A stretch of 39,270 bases of DNA, from NCBI GenBank assembly GCA_964535025.1, contig CAZHRW010000263.1:1-39270 (forward strand), given 5' to 3'. Under the pieces are notes generated by a model that was given only the letters and a program-made list of their open reading frames with translations, did no database searches and had not been told where the DNA came from. Origin of the DNA: JAAYZK01 sp964535025. Lineage in GTDB: Bacteria > Planctomycetota > Phycisphaerae > SM23-33 > FEN-1343. Made by a program: the position numbers and the translations under genes. Below, piece by piece: positions 30,760 to 39,188 of the stretch; the first letter of the stretch is position 1; each line of letters opens with the position of its first letter.

Positions 30760-32105
30760 TCGTCCTGGTACCAATAGAGGACCGACATCGGTGTCGTGCC
30801 GCGATCGACGACCGCGACGATGCTTTGACGAATGCCCCAACGGGTCAGGCCGCTGGAGCGGATCTCGAAAACGTTGGATCGCACCGTCACCTTCTCGGCG
30901 ACGGCCTTGAACTGCGATTCGGTCAGCACCCGCGCGGCCAACAGCTCCCCGACCGACGTGAAGGGCCCCGCGCCCGAGGCCCGCCGGCGGATCAAGGCGC
31001 CGACGGTCTGATCCGTCATCTCCGGCAGGGCCGCCAGCACGACCGCCGGGGCCGTGTTGACGTTGACGCGCGCCGGCAGGCGATCGTCGTCGCTCAGCGT
31101 CAAAACGTCGAGGTTCTCGGCCAGCCAGGTGAGGGTGATCTCGGTGAGGGCGCCTTCGTCGTCCTCGTCATCCTCCTCCGGCTGCGAGGTGACGTCGAGC
31201 AGGTCCATGAGGCTGTCGAACCGCTCGCCCCCCCCGCCCTGGCGGTTGTTGGCGCCGTGGTTGACCACTCCGCGGGCGAGGCCCTTGGAGAAACTGAACC
31301 GGTCGATGAGCGTCTGCTCGTCGGCGCTGTTGACGTTGACGCGTTCGTTGCCGTCCGCGTCACGGTTGCGTTCGTAGGTGTACACAGTGACGTGTGCGGC
31401 CAGGCCCCTCTGGAGGCGGCCGTCGGCGTTGTCATCGGGCCGGCGGGCGGCGCCGTCGTCCTCGTGGGGGTCGAGGATGCCGTTGTCGTTGACGTCCTCG
31501 CCCATCAGGTCCGTCGCGTCGAATCCGCGGACGAGGCGCAGTTCGTCGATCGTCCGCAGCGCGCCGTTGCGAATCTGGTAGGGGTAGCGAAGCCCTTCAT
31601 AGAACGGGCCCTCCGCCCCGTTGGGGCTCACCTGCGTGTCTTCGTCGCGCCAGTCGAGCAGGGCCGCCACCTGCCAGTCTTCCAGGTCGCCCACCGCCGC
31701 CAGTTGCTCGGCGGCGGCCTCGTTGATGTTCAGACGGCCGGCGTGGTCGATCAGGCCGAACCGGGGCCGATCCGGCGCATCATTCGGCCCCGGCGGCGCC
31801 ACCACGGTGAAGGATCCGCCCGTCAGTTCCCTGCCCCCAAAAGCGATCTCGTCGTCGTACCACAGGTCCCACTCGCCGTCGGCATCGGGCTCGTCGGCGG
31901 CGAGCGTGGCAAGCGCCTGCTCGACGCCCGCCCGCGCCAGCCAGTGGGCGCGGACGCACTCCAGCTCGTTGTGCGCCATCCGCAGCGTCCCGCGGACCCG
32001 CCGGTTGACCGCCAGCAGCAACAGCGCGGCGACGACGATGACCCACATCACGGCGATGAGGGCGAAGCCGCGGCGACCGCAGGGATGGAAGTCCGCGCGC
32101 TTCAA
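30756..32105 (-). CDS. gspK: Minor pseudopilin GspK
   Basis: A 449-residue protein. The start is TTG at 32105, overlapping the GspJ stop by 4 bp (TTGA), with GAGG 7 bases upstream. The prepilin signature is 'CGRRG|FALIAVMWVIVVAAL' with Ala rather than Glu at +5, which is normal for GspK, the tip pseudopilin. The large periplasmic part contains helix-hairpin-helix-like repeats ('LNINEAAAEQLAAVGDLEDW', 'VNVNTAPAVVLAALPEM') and an Asp-rich, probably Ca2+-binding loop ('DVNDNGILDPHEDDG'). GspK normally caps the I-J-K tip complex. Confidence 0.9.
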   Translation of the reverse strand: MKRADFHPCGRRGFALIAVMWVIVVAALLLLAVNRRVRGTLRMAHNELECVRAHWLARAGVEQALATLAADEPDADGEWDLWYDDEIAFGGRELTGGSFTVVAPPGPNDAPDRPRFGLIDHAGRLNINEAAAEQLAAVGDLEDWQVAALLDWRDEDTQVSPNGAEGPFYEGLRYPYQIRNGALRTIDELRLVRGFDATDLMGEDVNDNGILDPHEDDGAARRPDDNADGRLQRGLAAHVTVYTYERNRDADGNERVNVNSADEQTLIDRFSFSKGLARGVVNHGANNRQGGGGERFDSLMDLLDVTSQPEEDDEDDEGALTEITLTWLAENLDVLTLSDDDRLPARVNVNTAPAVVLAALPEMTDQTVGALIRRRASGAGPFTSVGELLAARVLTESQFKAVAEKVTVRSNVFEIRSSGLTRWGIRQSIVAVVDRGTTPMSVLYWYQDE

Positions 32106-32800
32106 GGTTCATCCTCGGTCGATGCACTGTCATGGCCGCCGCGGTGCGGGAACGTCACGATCCGCATGAGCGCCACCGCATCGTCGGGCCTCCCGTCCGG
32201 CGAGACGACCAGGCGGATGCGGACCGCCGCGGGCAGCCCGCCCGGCCGCTCGCCCCAGGCGTCCCGCCAATCGAGCCCGTCGTGGTAGCTCAGGTCCAGG
32301 GCGACGACGTCCTCGGCCAGCATCGTCACGACGCCCCCGCCGTCGGGAGGCCTGTTGCGTGTCGGATCCACCCGCTGCATCAGCAACGGCTTGGCGCCCG
32401 GTCGGGCGGACGCGAGGAAGAACTCGCACTCGACCACGTCCGACTCGGGAAGCCCCGGGCGGACCTGGCGGCGGGTCACCGTGAACACCTTCAACCGGTC
32501 GGCGGGGTACTCCACGTCCGACGGCCAGTCGAGCGGAATCGCCTCGTCGTCCAGCACCGCGTCGGCCCCGAGCAGGAGCGGCTCGTCGCCGTTGCGGTGG
32601 ACGTTGCGGATCGCCGTGACAATCGCCCGCATGGCGATCCGGGCCTGGTGCTGGGTCTCGATGGCGCCCGCGGCCCGCCGTTGCGTCCCCGTCAGGGCGC
32701 GCAGCATGCCGACCGTCGCGCCGGTCACCAGCACGGTGGCCGTCGTCGCGACGATCAGTTCGACCAGCGTAAAACCGCGTTGGCGTCGGTCTGCACTCAC
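32102..32800 (-). CDS. gspJ: Minor pseudopilin GspJ
   Basis: A 232-residue pseudopilin. The start is taken as GTG at 32800, which overlaps the GspI stop (GTGA) and sits just after a GGGAG; GTG at 32812 is also in frame. The prepilin motif is 'DRRQRG|FTLVELIVATTATV' with Glu at +5. A beta-rich C-terminal half ('LSYHDGLDWRDAWGERPGGL', 'PAAVRIRLVVSPDG') matches the GspJ fold. It forms the tip complex with GspI and GspK. Confidence 0.87.
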   Translation of the reverse strand: MSADRRQRGFTLVELIVATTATVLVTGATVGMLRALTGTQRRAAGAIETQHQARIAMRAIVTAIRNVHRNGDEPLLLGADAVLDDEAIPLDWPSDVEYPADRLKVFTVTRRQVRPGLPESDVVECEFFLASARPGAKPLLMQRVDPTRNRPPDGGGVVTMLAEDVVALDLSYHDGLDWRDAWGERPGGLPAAVRIRLVVSPDGRPDDAVALMRIVTFPHRGGHDSASTEDEP

Positions 32801-33219
32801 AGGCTCTCCCACGCGAGATCGGCCGGATGCGACTGGGGCGGGTCGTACAGGAGCGTCTGGACGTCGACCGCCCGCGTCGTGTTGAGGGCGTCCCAGGTCA
32901 CGGTGACGGTGACGCGATACAGGTCGTCGGCGTCCGGCTCGATGGCGACCGCCCAGGCGAAGTGTTCGTCCGGCGGCTCGAACGCCCCCGCCGTGGGCCC
33001 GTCGGCCCCCACCGCCGCCGGGCCGAGCAGGTCCACCTTCGTCAGCACCCGATCGGCCAGGGACGCGGCCCGCTGGAGGTCCCCGGCCCGCTGGAGCGAC
33101 TGCAGGGCCAGGCGCACCGACAGCGACAGCACCGCGCCCGCCACGGCCAGGATCATCCCCGCCGCGAGCGTCTCGACGAGGGTGAAGCCCCCGGCGCGAT
33201 GTCGGCGGGCGCTACTCAT
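32797..33219 (-). CDS. gspI: Minor pseudopilin GspI
   Basis: A 140-residue pseudopilin with prepilin motif 'HRAGG|FTLVETLAAGMILA' and Glu at +5. The short globular domain has the ferredoxin-like strand pattern expected for GspI ('RVTVTVTWDALNTTRAVDV'). The start overlaps the GspH stop by 8 bp. It is encoded between gspH and gspJ as in standard T2SS operons. Confidence 0.87.
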   Translation of the reverse strand: MSSARRHRAGGFTLVETLAAGMILAVAGAVLSLSVRLALQSLQRAGDLQRAASLADRVLTKVDLLGPAAVGADGPTAGAFEPPDEHFAWAVAIEPDADDLYRVTVTVTWDALNTTRAVDVQTLLYDPPQSHPADLAWESL

Positions 33220-33772
33220 CGAGGTCCTCCCGATCGCACAGCCATTCGCTCTGTCGTCCCTCCGCCAACTCCACCCGCCCGGTGGTCGGGGCGACGCGAA
33301 GGGTGTACGCGGCCCGCCCGTCGGTGATGCCCACGATGGCGGCGTCGGCGCGGCCGAGAGGATCGAAGTCGATGCAATCAGCCGTCCGCCCCGCGCCGGT
33401 CCGGTCCGGCAGCGGGTCGACGCGGATCGCGTCGAAGGCCAGACCTGCGCCCAGCGCCTCGCCCCGCCCCATCGCCCCGCCGACCGGCGTGAAACGGTCC
33501 GGCTCGCCGGCGGGATCGGCCTGGGCCAGCAGGGCGAAGCGGCCGTCGGTGCGATCCAGGGCCACCCGACAGATCCGCCGGTGCGTCACGGCGTGGTCGC
33601 GGGCGGCCTGGGCCGTCACGTGCACACGCCGCGCCGCCTCGCGCAGACGCGACCGGCCCGCCGCGCCGCTCAGCCGCGGCGCCGCCATCGTCACCAGCAC
33701 GCCGAGCAGGACCACCACGACGGTCAGCTCGACGAGCGTGAAGGCCGTCCTACCAGTTCGTGACATCCGCAT
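33212..33772 (-). CDS. gspH: Minor pseudopilin GspH
   Basis: A 186-residue pseudopilin. The ATG at 33772 is chosen from a GAGG 6 bases upstream; 33766 is an alternative, and the gene overlaps gspG by ~20 bp. The prepilin segment is 'MSRTGRTA|FTLVELTVVVVL': the residue before the cleavage site is Ala instead of the usual Gly, while Phe+1 and Glu+5 are kept. The C-terminal domain is beta-rich ('HRRICRVALDRTDGRFALLA', 'RAAYTLRVAPTTGRVEL'). Confidence 0.83.
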   Translation of the reverse strand: MRMSRTGRTAFTLVELTVVVVLLGVLVTMAAPRLSGAAGRSRLREAARRVHVTAQAARDHAVTHRRICRVALDRTDGRFALLAQADPAGEPDRFTPVGGAMGRGEALGAGLAFDAIRVDPLPDRTGAGRTADCIDFDPLGRADAAIVGITDGRAAYTLRVAPTTGRVELAEGRQSEWLCDREDLDE

Positions 33773-34178
33773 CGTCGCCCTCGCCCCCCGGCTGGTCGTC
33801 GCGGCCAAGTGTGAACAGGTCGTAACTGCCATCGTTGTGCTCGCCGGGATAGACATACTGGTACGGCCGCCCCCACGGGTCGGTTAGGTTCTTGGCCTTG
33901 ATCGTCGGCGGGTTCCACTGCTCGGGGGGGATATCGTCGGGACGTTCGACCAATTCGGTGAGGCTGGCGGGCATCCGCTCGTAGTCGGTGCAGAACAGGT
34001 CGATCGCCTGCTCCAGCGCCTGGATGTGCTGGGCGGCGACGCTCTGCTTGGCCCGGCCGACGTGGCGGAAGACCTTCGGCGCGATCAGCGTCGCCAGGGT
34101 CGCGATGATGATGACCACGACGATGATCTCGACGATCGTGACCCCGCCCCGCCGGCGGCGCCTGGTGCGCTTGTTCAT
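33750..34178 (-). CDS. gspG: Major pseudopilin GspG
   Basis: A 142-residue major pseudopilin. A very basic leader 'MNKRTRRRRRGG' is followed by 'VTIVEIIVVVIIIATLATL', with Val rather than Phe at +1 and Glu at +5. The GspG hallmark is the C-terminal loop 'LTDPWGRPYQYVYPGEHNDG' plus 'YDLFTLGRDDQPGGEGDD', which binds the structural Ca2+. GGAG lies upstream of the ATG. GspG builds the pseudopilus. Confidence 0.93.
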   Translation of the reverse strand: MNKRTRRRRRGGVTIVEIIVVVIIIATLATLIAPKVFRHVGRAKQSVAAQHIQALEQAIDLFCTDYERMPASLTELVERPDDIPPEQWNPPTIKAKNLTDPWGRPYQYVYPGEHNDGSYDLFTLGRDDQPGGEGDDADVTNW

Positions 34179-34202
34179 GCGTCACGTCTCCTTTCATTCG
34201 GC

Positions 34203-35432
34203 CTACAGGCCCGGCAGGGCCGACTGCATCTCGATGATCGGCAGCAGCACGCCGGCCAGGATGAACACAACGACCAACGCCAACAGGACGATCAGCACGC
34301 CCGGCAGCAGGGTCATCACCCGGCCGATCGCGGCGGCGGTGTCCTTCTCGTAGGCCTGGGCCGTCTGGAGCAGCAACTCGTCGAGCCGCCCGGTTCGCTC
34401 GCCCATGGCGATCACCTGGATCAGCAGCGGCGGGAAATCGCCCGTCTGCCGCAGGGGCTCGGCGATCGACTCGCCCTGGGTGATCTGGGCCGACACCTCG
34501 TCGATCCGCCGGGCGAGCGCCTCGTTGCCCAGGGTGCCCCGCAGGACGTCCAGGGCCTCGAGAATCTGGATCCCCGAGGCGCTCAGCGTCCCGAGCGTCC
34601 GCGCGAAGCGGGCGACCGCGATCTTGCGGATGGCGTTGCCCAGCACGGGAATCCGCAGCTTGAAGCGATCGAACGCCAGTCGCCCGCCAGGCCGCGCCAC
34701 CCAGGCGCGAAACGCCACGACCGCCCCGACGACGCCCAGCGCCATTGCCCAGCCATACTGCCGCACCCCGTCGCTGACGGCCAGCAGGATCCGCGTCGGC
34801 AGCGGCATCGCCGCGACGGCCAGCTCGTCGGTGACGGCCCCCATGACGCGGGGCAGGATCACCGCGATGATGACCACCACCGACACCGCCGCCAGCGACA
34901 GGACGAACACCGGGTACGTCGCCGCCGAGCGGATCTGGTTGCGGATCTCCACGTCGCGTTCGGCGAAGTCGGCCAGGTAGCTCATCACGCTGTCCAGCAC
35001 GCCGGCGGTCTCGCCGACGCGGACCATGGCGACCTCCAGGGGCTTGAACTCCCGCGGGCGGGCCGCCATCGCCTCCGAGAGCGATTGGCCCGCCTGCACG
35101 TCGCCGGCCAACGCCCCAGCCAGGCGGCCGGCGGCCTTGCTGTCAGTCTGCTGCTCGATCACCCGCAGCGCCGACAGCAGCGGCAGCCCCGCCTTCAGCG
35201 CGGTGGCCAACTGCTGAAGCATCGACGCCCGCAGCCGCGGGCTCAGCCGACGCCGCCACGGCAGCACGCCGACGGACGAGTCGCCCGCGCCGTCGGTCGC
35301 GGCGTCCAGGTCGGTCACGTAGACCTTCCGCGCCACCAACTGCGCGATCGCCTCGGTCCGACCGGCGGCGGCGATCCGCCCGCTCACCGGCGAGCCGTGT
35401 TCATCCAGGGCGTTGTAGGTGTAGTCCGCCAT
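34203..35432 (-). CDS. gspF: T2SS inner-membrane platform protein GspF
   Basis: A 409-residue protein with the GspF/PilC layout. An N-terminal basic region contains 'YTYNALDEHGSPVSGRIAA' as in T2SSF. Two duplicated cytoplasmic T2SSF helix bundles carry the conserved 'ALKAGLPLLSAL' and 'TLSASGIQILEALDVL' motifs, each with 'VGETAGVLDSVM' or 'MGERTGRLDELL'. Three TM segments are seen (~170-195, ~222-245, and 'LLPGVLIVLLALVVVFILAG'). It couples GspE to pseudopilus assembly. Confidence 0.93.
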   Translation of the reverse strand: MADYTYNALDEHGSPVSGRIAAAGRTEAIAQLVARKVYVTDLDAATDGAGDSSVGVLPWRRRLSPRLRASMLQQLATALKAGLPLLSALRVIEQQTDSKAAGRLAGALAGDVQAGQSLSEAMAARPREFKPLEVAMVRVGETAGVLDSVMSYLADFAERDVEIRNQIRSAATYPVFVLSLAAVSVVVIIAVILPRVMGAVTDELAVAAMPLPTRILLAVSDGVRQYGWAMALGVVGAVVAFRAWVARPGGRLAFDRFKLRIPVLGNAIRKIAVARFARTLGTLSASGIQILEALDVLRGTLGNEALARRIDEVSAQITQGESIAEPLRQTGDFPPLLIQVIAMGERTGRLDELLLQTAQAYEKDTAAAIGRVMTLLPGVLIVLLALVVVFILAGVLLPIIEMQSALPGL

Positions 35433-35450
35433 GCGATGCCGTCAGCCCGG

Positions 35451-35828
35451 TCAGTCGCGATCCGCTTCGACCCAGTAGCGCTGCACGATGCCGTTTCGGG
35501 CCTCGACCAGGACCGTCTGCCCGTCACGGATGTCCCGGCTCGACTGGAACAACAGGAAAATCGCGACCTCCTCCTGCCTGTCATCCTTCCACTCGTAGCG
35601 CAGGATCTCCCGTTCGTCGTCCAGCCGCTCGCGGCTGGTCGGCGGGCCGGCCGCGGCCAGCAGCCATTCCACCGTCGTTTCCCCGGGCGTGATCTCGCTC
35701 AACGTCGCCTCGCTCGGCACGTTGCCCGATTCCCTGCGGTGCTCGTCGACCATCACGACGCAGCCGACCCCGACGATCAGGCAGACCCCGACAACGGCGA
35801 TGCGTCCGATGCGTGTTCCGTTCGTCAT
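35451..35828 (-). CDS. BamE/SmpA-like small membrane-anchored protein in the T2SS operon
   Basis: A 125-residue protein starting at ATG 35828 after AGGAG. A hydrophobic N-terminus ('IGRIAVVGVCLIVGVGCVVM') may be a TM anchor; the Cys lacks a canonical lipobox because Gly is at -3. The mature part resembles BamE/SmpA: 'EITPGETTVEWLLAAAGPPT' then 'EREILRYEWKDDRQEEVAIF'. It is located between gspE and gspF, where classical T2SS operons carry no gene of this type. A role in assembling the secretin is inferred from BamE, not shown. Confidence 0.72.
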   Translation of the reverse strand: MTNGTRIGRIAVVGVCLIVGVGCVVMVDEHRRESGNVPSEATLSEITPGETTVEWLLAAAGPPTSRERLDDEREILRYEWKDDRQEEVAIFLLFQSSRDIRDGQTVLVEARNGIVQRYWVEADRD

Positions 35829-35863
35829 GGTTTTCGTGCTCCTGTCTCGTTGCGGCGCCCCCG

Positions 35864-37615
35864 TCAACTGAGGGCGTCTTCCGTCTGGGTATCCTGGGTC
35901 ACCCGCAGGACCTCCTCCAGCGTCGTGATGCCCTGGGCGGCCTTCCGGTAGCCGTCCTCGCGCATCGGCCGGTGATCGTGCGGCGCCACGGCGATGATGT
36001 CGGCGGCGTTCCCCCGACGGCTGATCGCCTCGCGCACCGGACCCGTGATGCGAAGCAGCTCGAAGATCCCCCGACGCCCCATGTAACCGGTCTGCCGGCA
36101 CGCGGCACAGCCGGCGCCGCGGAAGAAGTGCCCGTCGGGTCCATGGCCGTTGCCGTCGGGATGGCCGATCCGCTGAAGGAGGTTCGGGTCCGGCTGATAC
36201 GGCTGGCGACATTCCGGGCAGATCGTCCGCACAAGCCGCTGGGCGAGCACCGCCTCCAGCGAGGAGGCCAGCAGGAACGGCTCCACCCCCATGTCCACCA
36301 GGCGGGTGACGGCCCCCGGCGCATCATTGGTGTGAAGCGTGGAGAAGACCAGGTGCCCGGTCAGCGCGCTGCGGATGGCGATGTCGGCCGTCTCGCGATC
36401 GCGGATCTCGCCGATCATGATGATGTCGGGGTCCTGGCGGACGATCGACCGCAGCCCGCCGGCGAAATCGAGCCCCCGCTTGCGATTGACGGGGATCTGG
36501 TTGATGCCCTCGAGCTGGTACTCGACGGGGTCCTCGATGGTGATGATCTTCTTGGCCGGCGTGTAGAGCTTGTTGAGGGCCGCGTACAGCGTCGTCGTCT
36601 TGCCGCTGCCGGTCGGGCCGGTCACCAGCACGATGCCGTGCGGCCGGGTCAGCAGCGACTCGAACCCCGCGAGGTTCTCGGCGCCCAGGCCCAGGTGCCC
36701 CAAGTCGATCAGCGCCGTGGAGCGATCGAGAATCCGCATGACGACGCACTCGCCGAAGATCGTCGGCACCGTCGCCACACGCAGATCGATCTTGCCCGAC
36801 GGTGTGGTGAAGGCGATGTGCCCGTCCTGGGGAACGAAACGCTCGGCGATGTTCATCCCCGCCATGATCTTCAGCCGCGAGATAATCGCCGGCTGCAGCC
36901 GCTTGGGCGGCGGGGAGATCTCGTGGAGGATCCCGTCGATGCGATACTTGATCTTGAGCGTCTTCTCGAACGGCTCGACGTGGATGTCGCTGGCGCGGAC
37001 CTGGACGGCTTCGAGGATCGTCAGGTTGACCAGATTGACCACGGACGGCTCGCGGGCCATCTCCTCCAACTGGACCGTCAGGTCGTCCTCGCCGGCACCG
37101 CCGGCGACCTCGACGTCCAGGTCGGCGATCATCCGGGCGACGGACGACCCGTACGCCCCGCGGATCGCCTCGGCCAGTTCCGCCTCCGGCGCGTAGCGGC
37201 GTTCAATCCGCCGGCCGGCCAGCATCCGCAACGACTCCACCGCCGTCAGGTCGAACGGGTCGGCCATCGCGACCGCCAACGTCTGCTCCGTGCACGTCAA
37301 GGGCAGCAGCGAATACCGGAACGCCACATCCGCCGGCACCAGCGCCAGCGCATCAGCCGCCGGTCGCAGGGCGTCGGGCTCGACACAAGCTAACGCGCTC
37401 TGCGCGACGAGCGCCTCGACGACCGCCCTGCCGTCGACGTGCCCCAACCGGCTCAGCAACTGCCCTATCCGCTCCGGCCGCTGTTGCTGCAGCGCAAGTG
37501 CCTCGGCCAACTGAGCTTCGGTGACATCCCCGGAGGACAGAAGAATCTGCCCCAATCGCTCGGCGTGCTGTCGGTGACCAGCCGATTCCGTACCCACGCA
37601 CTCAACCCCGTCCAT
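35864..37615 (-). CDS. gspE: T2SS secretion ATPase GspE
   Basis: A 583-residue ATPase. The MshEN-type N-terminal domain ('LGQILLSSGDVTEAQLAEAL', ~20-150) is followed by the N2 domain ('SDIHVEPFEKTLKIKYRIDG') and the catalytic core. Walker A is GPTGSGKT (333-340), the Asp box is 'ITIEDPVEYQLEGI' (~359-371), Walker B 'IIMIGEIRD' (~398-406) and the His box 'TGHLVFSTLHTNDAP'. A zinc site is present: C466-x2-C469 and 'GAGCAACRQTGYMGR'. GAGG lies 8 bases before the ATG. First gene of the T2SS operon. Confidence 0.94.
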   Translation of the reverse strand: MDGVECVGTESAGHRQHAERLGQILLSSGDVTEAQLAEALALQQQRPERIGQLLSRLGHVDGRAVVEALVAQSALACVEPDALRPAADALALVPADVAFRYSLLPLTCTEQTLAVAMADPFDLTAVESLRMLAGRRIERRYAPEAELAEAIRGAYGSSVARMIADLDVEVAGGAGEDDLTVQLEEMAREPSVVNLVNLTILEAVQVRASDIHVEPFEKTLKIKYRIDGILHEISPPPKRLQPAIISRLKIMAGMNIAERFVPQDGHIAFTTPSGKIDLRVATVPTIFGECVVMRILDRSTALIDLGHLGLGAENLAGFESLLTRPHGIVLVTGPTGSGKTTTLYAALNKLYTPAKKIITIEDPVEYQLEGINQIPVNRKRGLDFAGGLRSIVRQDPDIIMIGEIRDRETADIAIRSALTGHLVFSTLHTNDAPGAVTRLVDMGVEPFLLASSLEAVLAQRLVRTICPECRQPYQPDPNLLQRIGHPDGNGHGPDGHFFRGAGCAACRQTGYMGRRGIFELLRITGPVREAISRRGNAADIIAVAPHDHRPMREDGYRKAAQGITTLEEVLRVTQDTQTEDALS

Positions 37616-37951
37616 CTGTTGGACCTCACAGGGACCCCACGTAGCGGCGTGATCATAAACCCCGATCCCGCAAGTCTATGGGAACATCACCTTGTTACCA
37701 TCATGTTACCGGACTGTCCAGTTCTAATCCGAATCCGAGGCGGGTTCTTACTTCTATAGACGCTGAACCCGTCAAAAGGTTTCGCGCTTCCCGCGATTTT
37801 TCTTCCGAAATCCACATGACTTGCGCACGGACGGTGCCAAGGCGACCACACCGGTTCACCCGGCCGCCGACGCCGCGTTCCTGCACGGTCGAAAGTCCGA
37901 CGACGGCGGGTCCGGACAACCATGAGGACGGCGGCGCCAACGTCGCACTGA

Positions 37952-38134
37952 CAGCGGGCCTGTTCCAACCGGGCTATCGCCACAAGCCTGCGGGGATGCG
38001 CCACTTGGCGCACCGACCCGACGGCACTGGCCACCTTCACCGCCGGCGGTGTCGGCTTCCACAACGACACCACCCAGGCCGAGTATAAGCTCAGGTACGA
38101 CGATATGACGGTGGTTGTCGATACCTTTGAGTGA
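37952..38134 (+). pseudogene. Orphan 3' end of a plus-strand gene
   Basis: The frame is open from just after a TGA at 37949-37951 to the TGA at 38132-38134, without a start codon. Its last part reads like genuine protein ('TFTAGGVGFHNDTTQAEYKL', then 'RYDDMTVVVDTFE'), similar in style to the end of a concanavalin/LamG-like secreted domain. A terminator hairpin follows 33 bp later. The 5' part of the gene is missing, so this is probably a deletion remnant. The family is a guess. Confidence 0.35.
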
Positions 38135-38166
38135 TCGGCATCGACCTGAATGCCGACAGAGGAACC

Positions 38167-38199
38167 ACGGGCCGTCGCCCCGCAAGGGCGGCGGCCCGT
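38167..38199. terminator. Intrinsic terminator hairpin, probably bidirectional
   Basis: ACGGGCCGTCGCCC (38167-38180) pairs with GGGCGGCGGCCCGT (38186-38199) around a CGCAA loop, with a single G-T wobble. ATCTATT follows on the plus strand, and GGTTCCTCTGT follows on the minus strand, so it could end both the plus-strand remnant and the minus-strand gene that stops at 38238. Confidence 0.65.
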
Positions 38200-38237
38200 A
38201 TCTATTCCGGTGGCTGCCACGACCGGCGACGCAAGGG

Positions 38238-39128
38238 TCACTTGTCTCCACCGTCGGCGTCCAACCCCAGCGCGTGCTGCCATCGGGACGCGGCCAATCC
38301 CCGCCTGGCCGCGGTAAAGTTCTCCAGCGGCGATGCGCCGTAGTGGCTGAGGACGCAGCCCATGCACCCGGTGTCGGCGGCGCGTCGGGCGGTGGCGGCG
38401 ACCACGTCCGGGTTGCTGCCGCGAAGGTCGATGGCCGCCAGCCAGGGCAAGCCCCGCGGCACGGCCTGGCCGAAGGCCTTGAGGAAGTCGATCTTGGCCT
38501 CCACCAGGTCCAGGCGGCCGTGCTGCTCGACCATGGCGTGCAGGCGGATCGAGTCGATGTGTTCGGTCAGCGTCGACAGATCGATGCCGCTGTAGTAGCT
38601 GTGGTTGATGGTGTAGTGGTTCCACCGCAGTTCGATCCGCGGCTGCAGTTCCTTGACGGCCGCGGCGATGCGTGCGTACAGACGGTTGACCGAGTCGCGG
38701 CGGAAATCGAGCCAGCGCTTCAGCACAGGCTGCCCGGCGAGGTACTGCTCGGCGGTGATGCCGCTTGCCAGCACGCGCTTCCAGTCCTGCTCAGCCAGGT
38801 GTTGCAGCGTCGGCCGCGCCGTGTCGAGGTCGAAGCCATCCTGCGCCGCGGCCGCCAGGCAGTGGCGGCAGAAGCATCCGCCCCCGCCCGGGGCGGCCAA
38901 GGCCCACTCGATCGGATCGGCGGCACAGGGGATTCTGTCGAGGTACTGCGGGGGCAAGACGTACGGGATCATGCAGGTCTGGATGAAGTCCAGATCGTAG
39001 TTGGCGCCCAGATCGCTGAACAGGCCGACGGCGTACGCCTGGAAGTCGGGGTGGTTCAGACAGGAGGCGTGGTTGCCGTAATCAACCGCCGGGCACCAAG
39101 GCGTTTTTGGCACCCCCGCCAGACCCAA
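38238..39128 (-). CDS. Glycosidase-like TIM-barrel protein, N-terminus missing
   Basis: At least 296 codons. Conserved features of the family of hypothetical glycosyl hydrolases are visible: 'CLNHPDFQAYAVGLFSDLGA', 'NYDLDFIQTCMIPY', a Cys-rich 'GGGCFCRHCLAAAAQDGFD', 'YARIAAAVKELQP' and 'RWNHYTINHSYYSGIDL'. The reading enters the fold in mid-barrel, so the first ~80-100 residues are absent. The only start candidates are a weak TTG at 39128 or codons further into the anomalous end. No signal peptide is seen. It is either a truncated gene or broken by an assembly junction near 39130; no catalytic residue can be assigned. Confidence 0.65.
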   Translation of the reverse strand: MGLAGVPKTPWCPAVDYGNHASCLNHPDFQAYAVGLFSDLGANYDLDFIQTCMIPYVLPPQYLDRIPCAADPIEWALAAPGGGGCFCRHCLAAAAQDGFDLDTARPTLQHLAEQDWKRVLASGITAEQYLAGQPVLKRWLDFRRDSVNRLYARIAAAVKELQPRIELRWNHYTINHSYYSGIDLSTLTEHIDSIRLHAMVEQHGRLDLVEAKIDFLKAFGQAVPRGLPWLAAIDLRGSNPDVVAATARRAADTGCMGCVLSHYGASPLENFTAARRGLAASRWQHALGLDADGGDK

Positions 39129-39147
39129 TAACCATAGGCCCTCCGCA

Positions 39148-39188
39148 ACAACGCAACCGGCTCGCGGCGGGGGAGCCGGTTGCGTTGT
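39148..39188. repeat. Perfect 16-bp inverted repeat at the contig end
   Basis: ACAACGCAACCGGCTC (39148-39163) is followed by a 9-base loop GCGGCGGGG and the exact reverse complement GAGCCGGTTGCGTTGT (39173-39188). Neither side has a T tract, so it is not a convincing intrinsic terminator. It could be a REP-type or mobile-element end, or a fold-back artefact at a contig end. Confidence 0.7.

Larger units (their letters stand above)
37616..38237. other. Gap upstream of gspE with a gene remnant and terminator
   Basis: No intact gene is visible in these 622 bp. Toward gspE the minus strand offers a weak TATGAT-like -10 (37657-37652) with no good -35, and two direct repeats TGTTACC at 37693-37699 and 37704-37710, one helical turn apart, which could be a regulator site. 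The stretch to about 37950 has no credible ORF. The rest holds the remnant at 37952-38134 and the hairpin at 38167-38199. Confidence 0.55.

Noticed and set aside
23838..37615. Type IV pilus operon rather than T2SS
   Set aside because: The H-I-J-K minor pseudopilin order, a GspK without Glu at +5, the GspG calcium loop and a GspC-like protein next to GspD favour T2SS; no PilT, PilB/PilC pair or PilQ with AMIN domain is visible.
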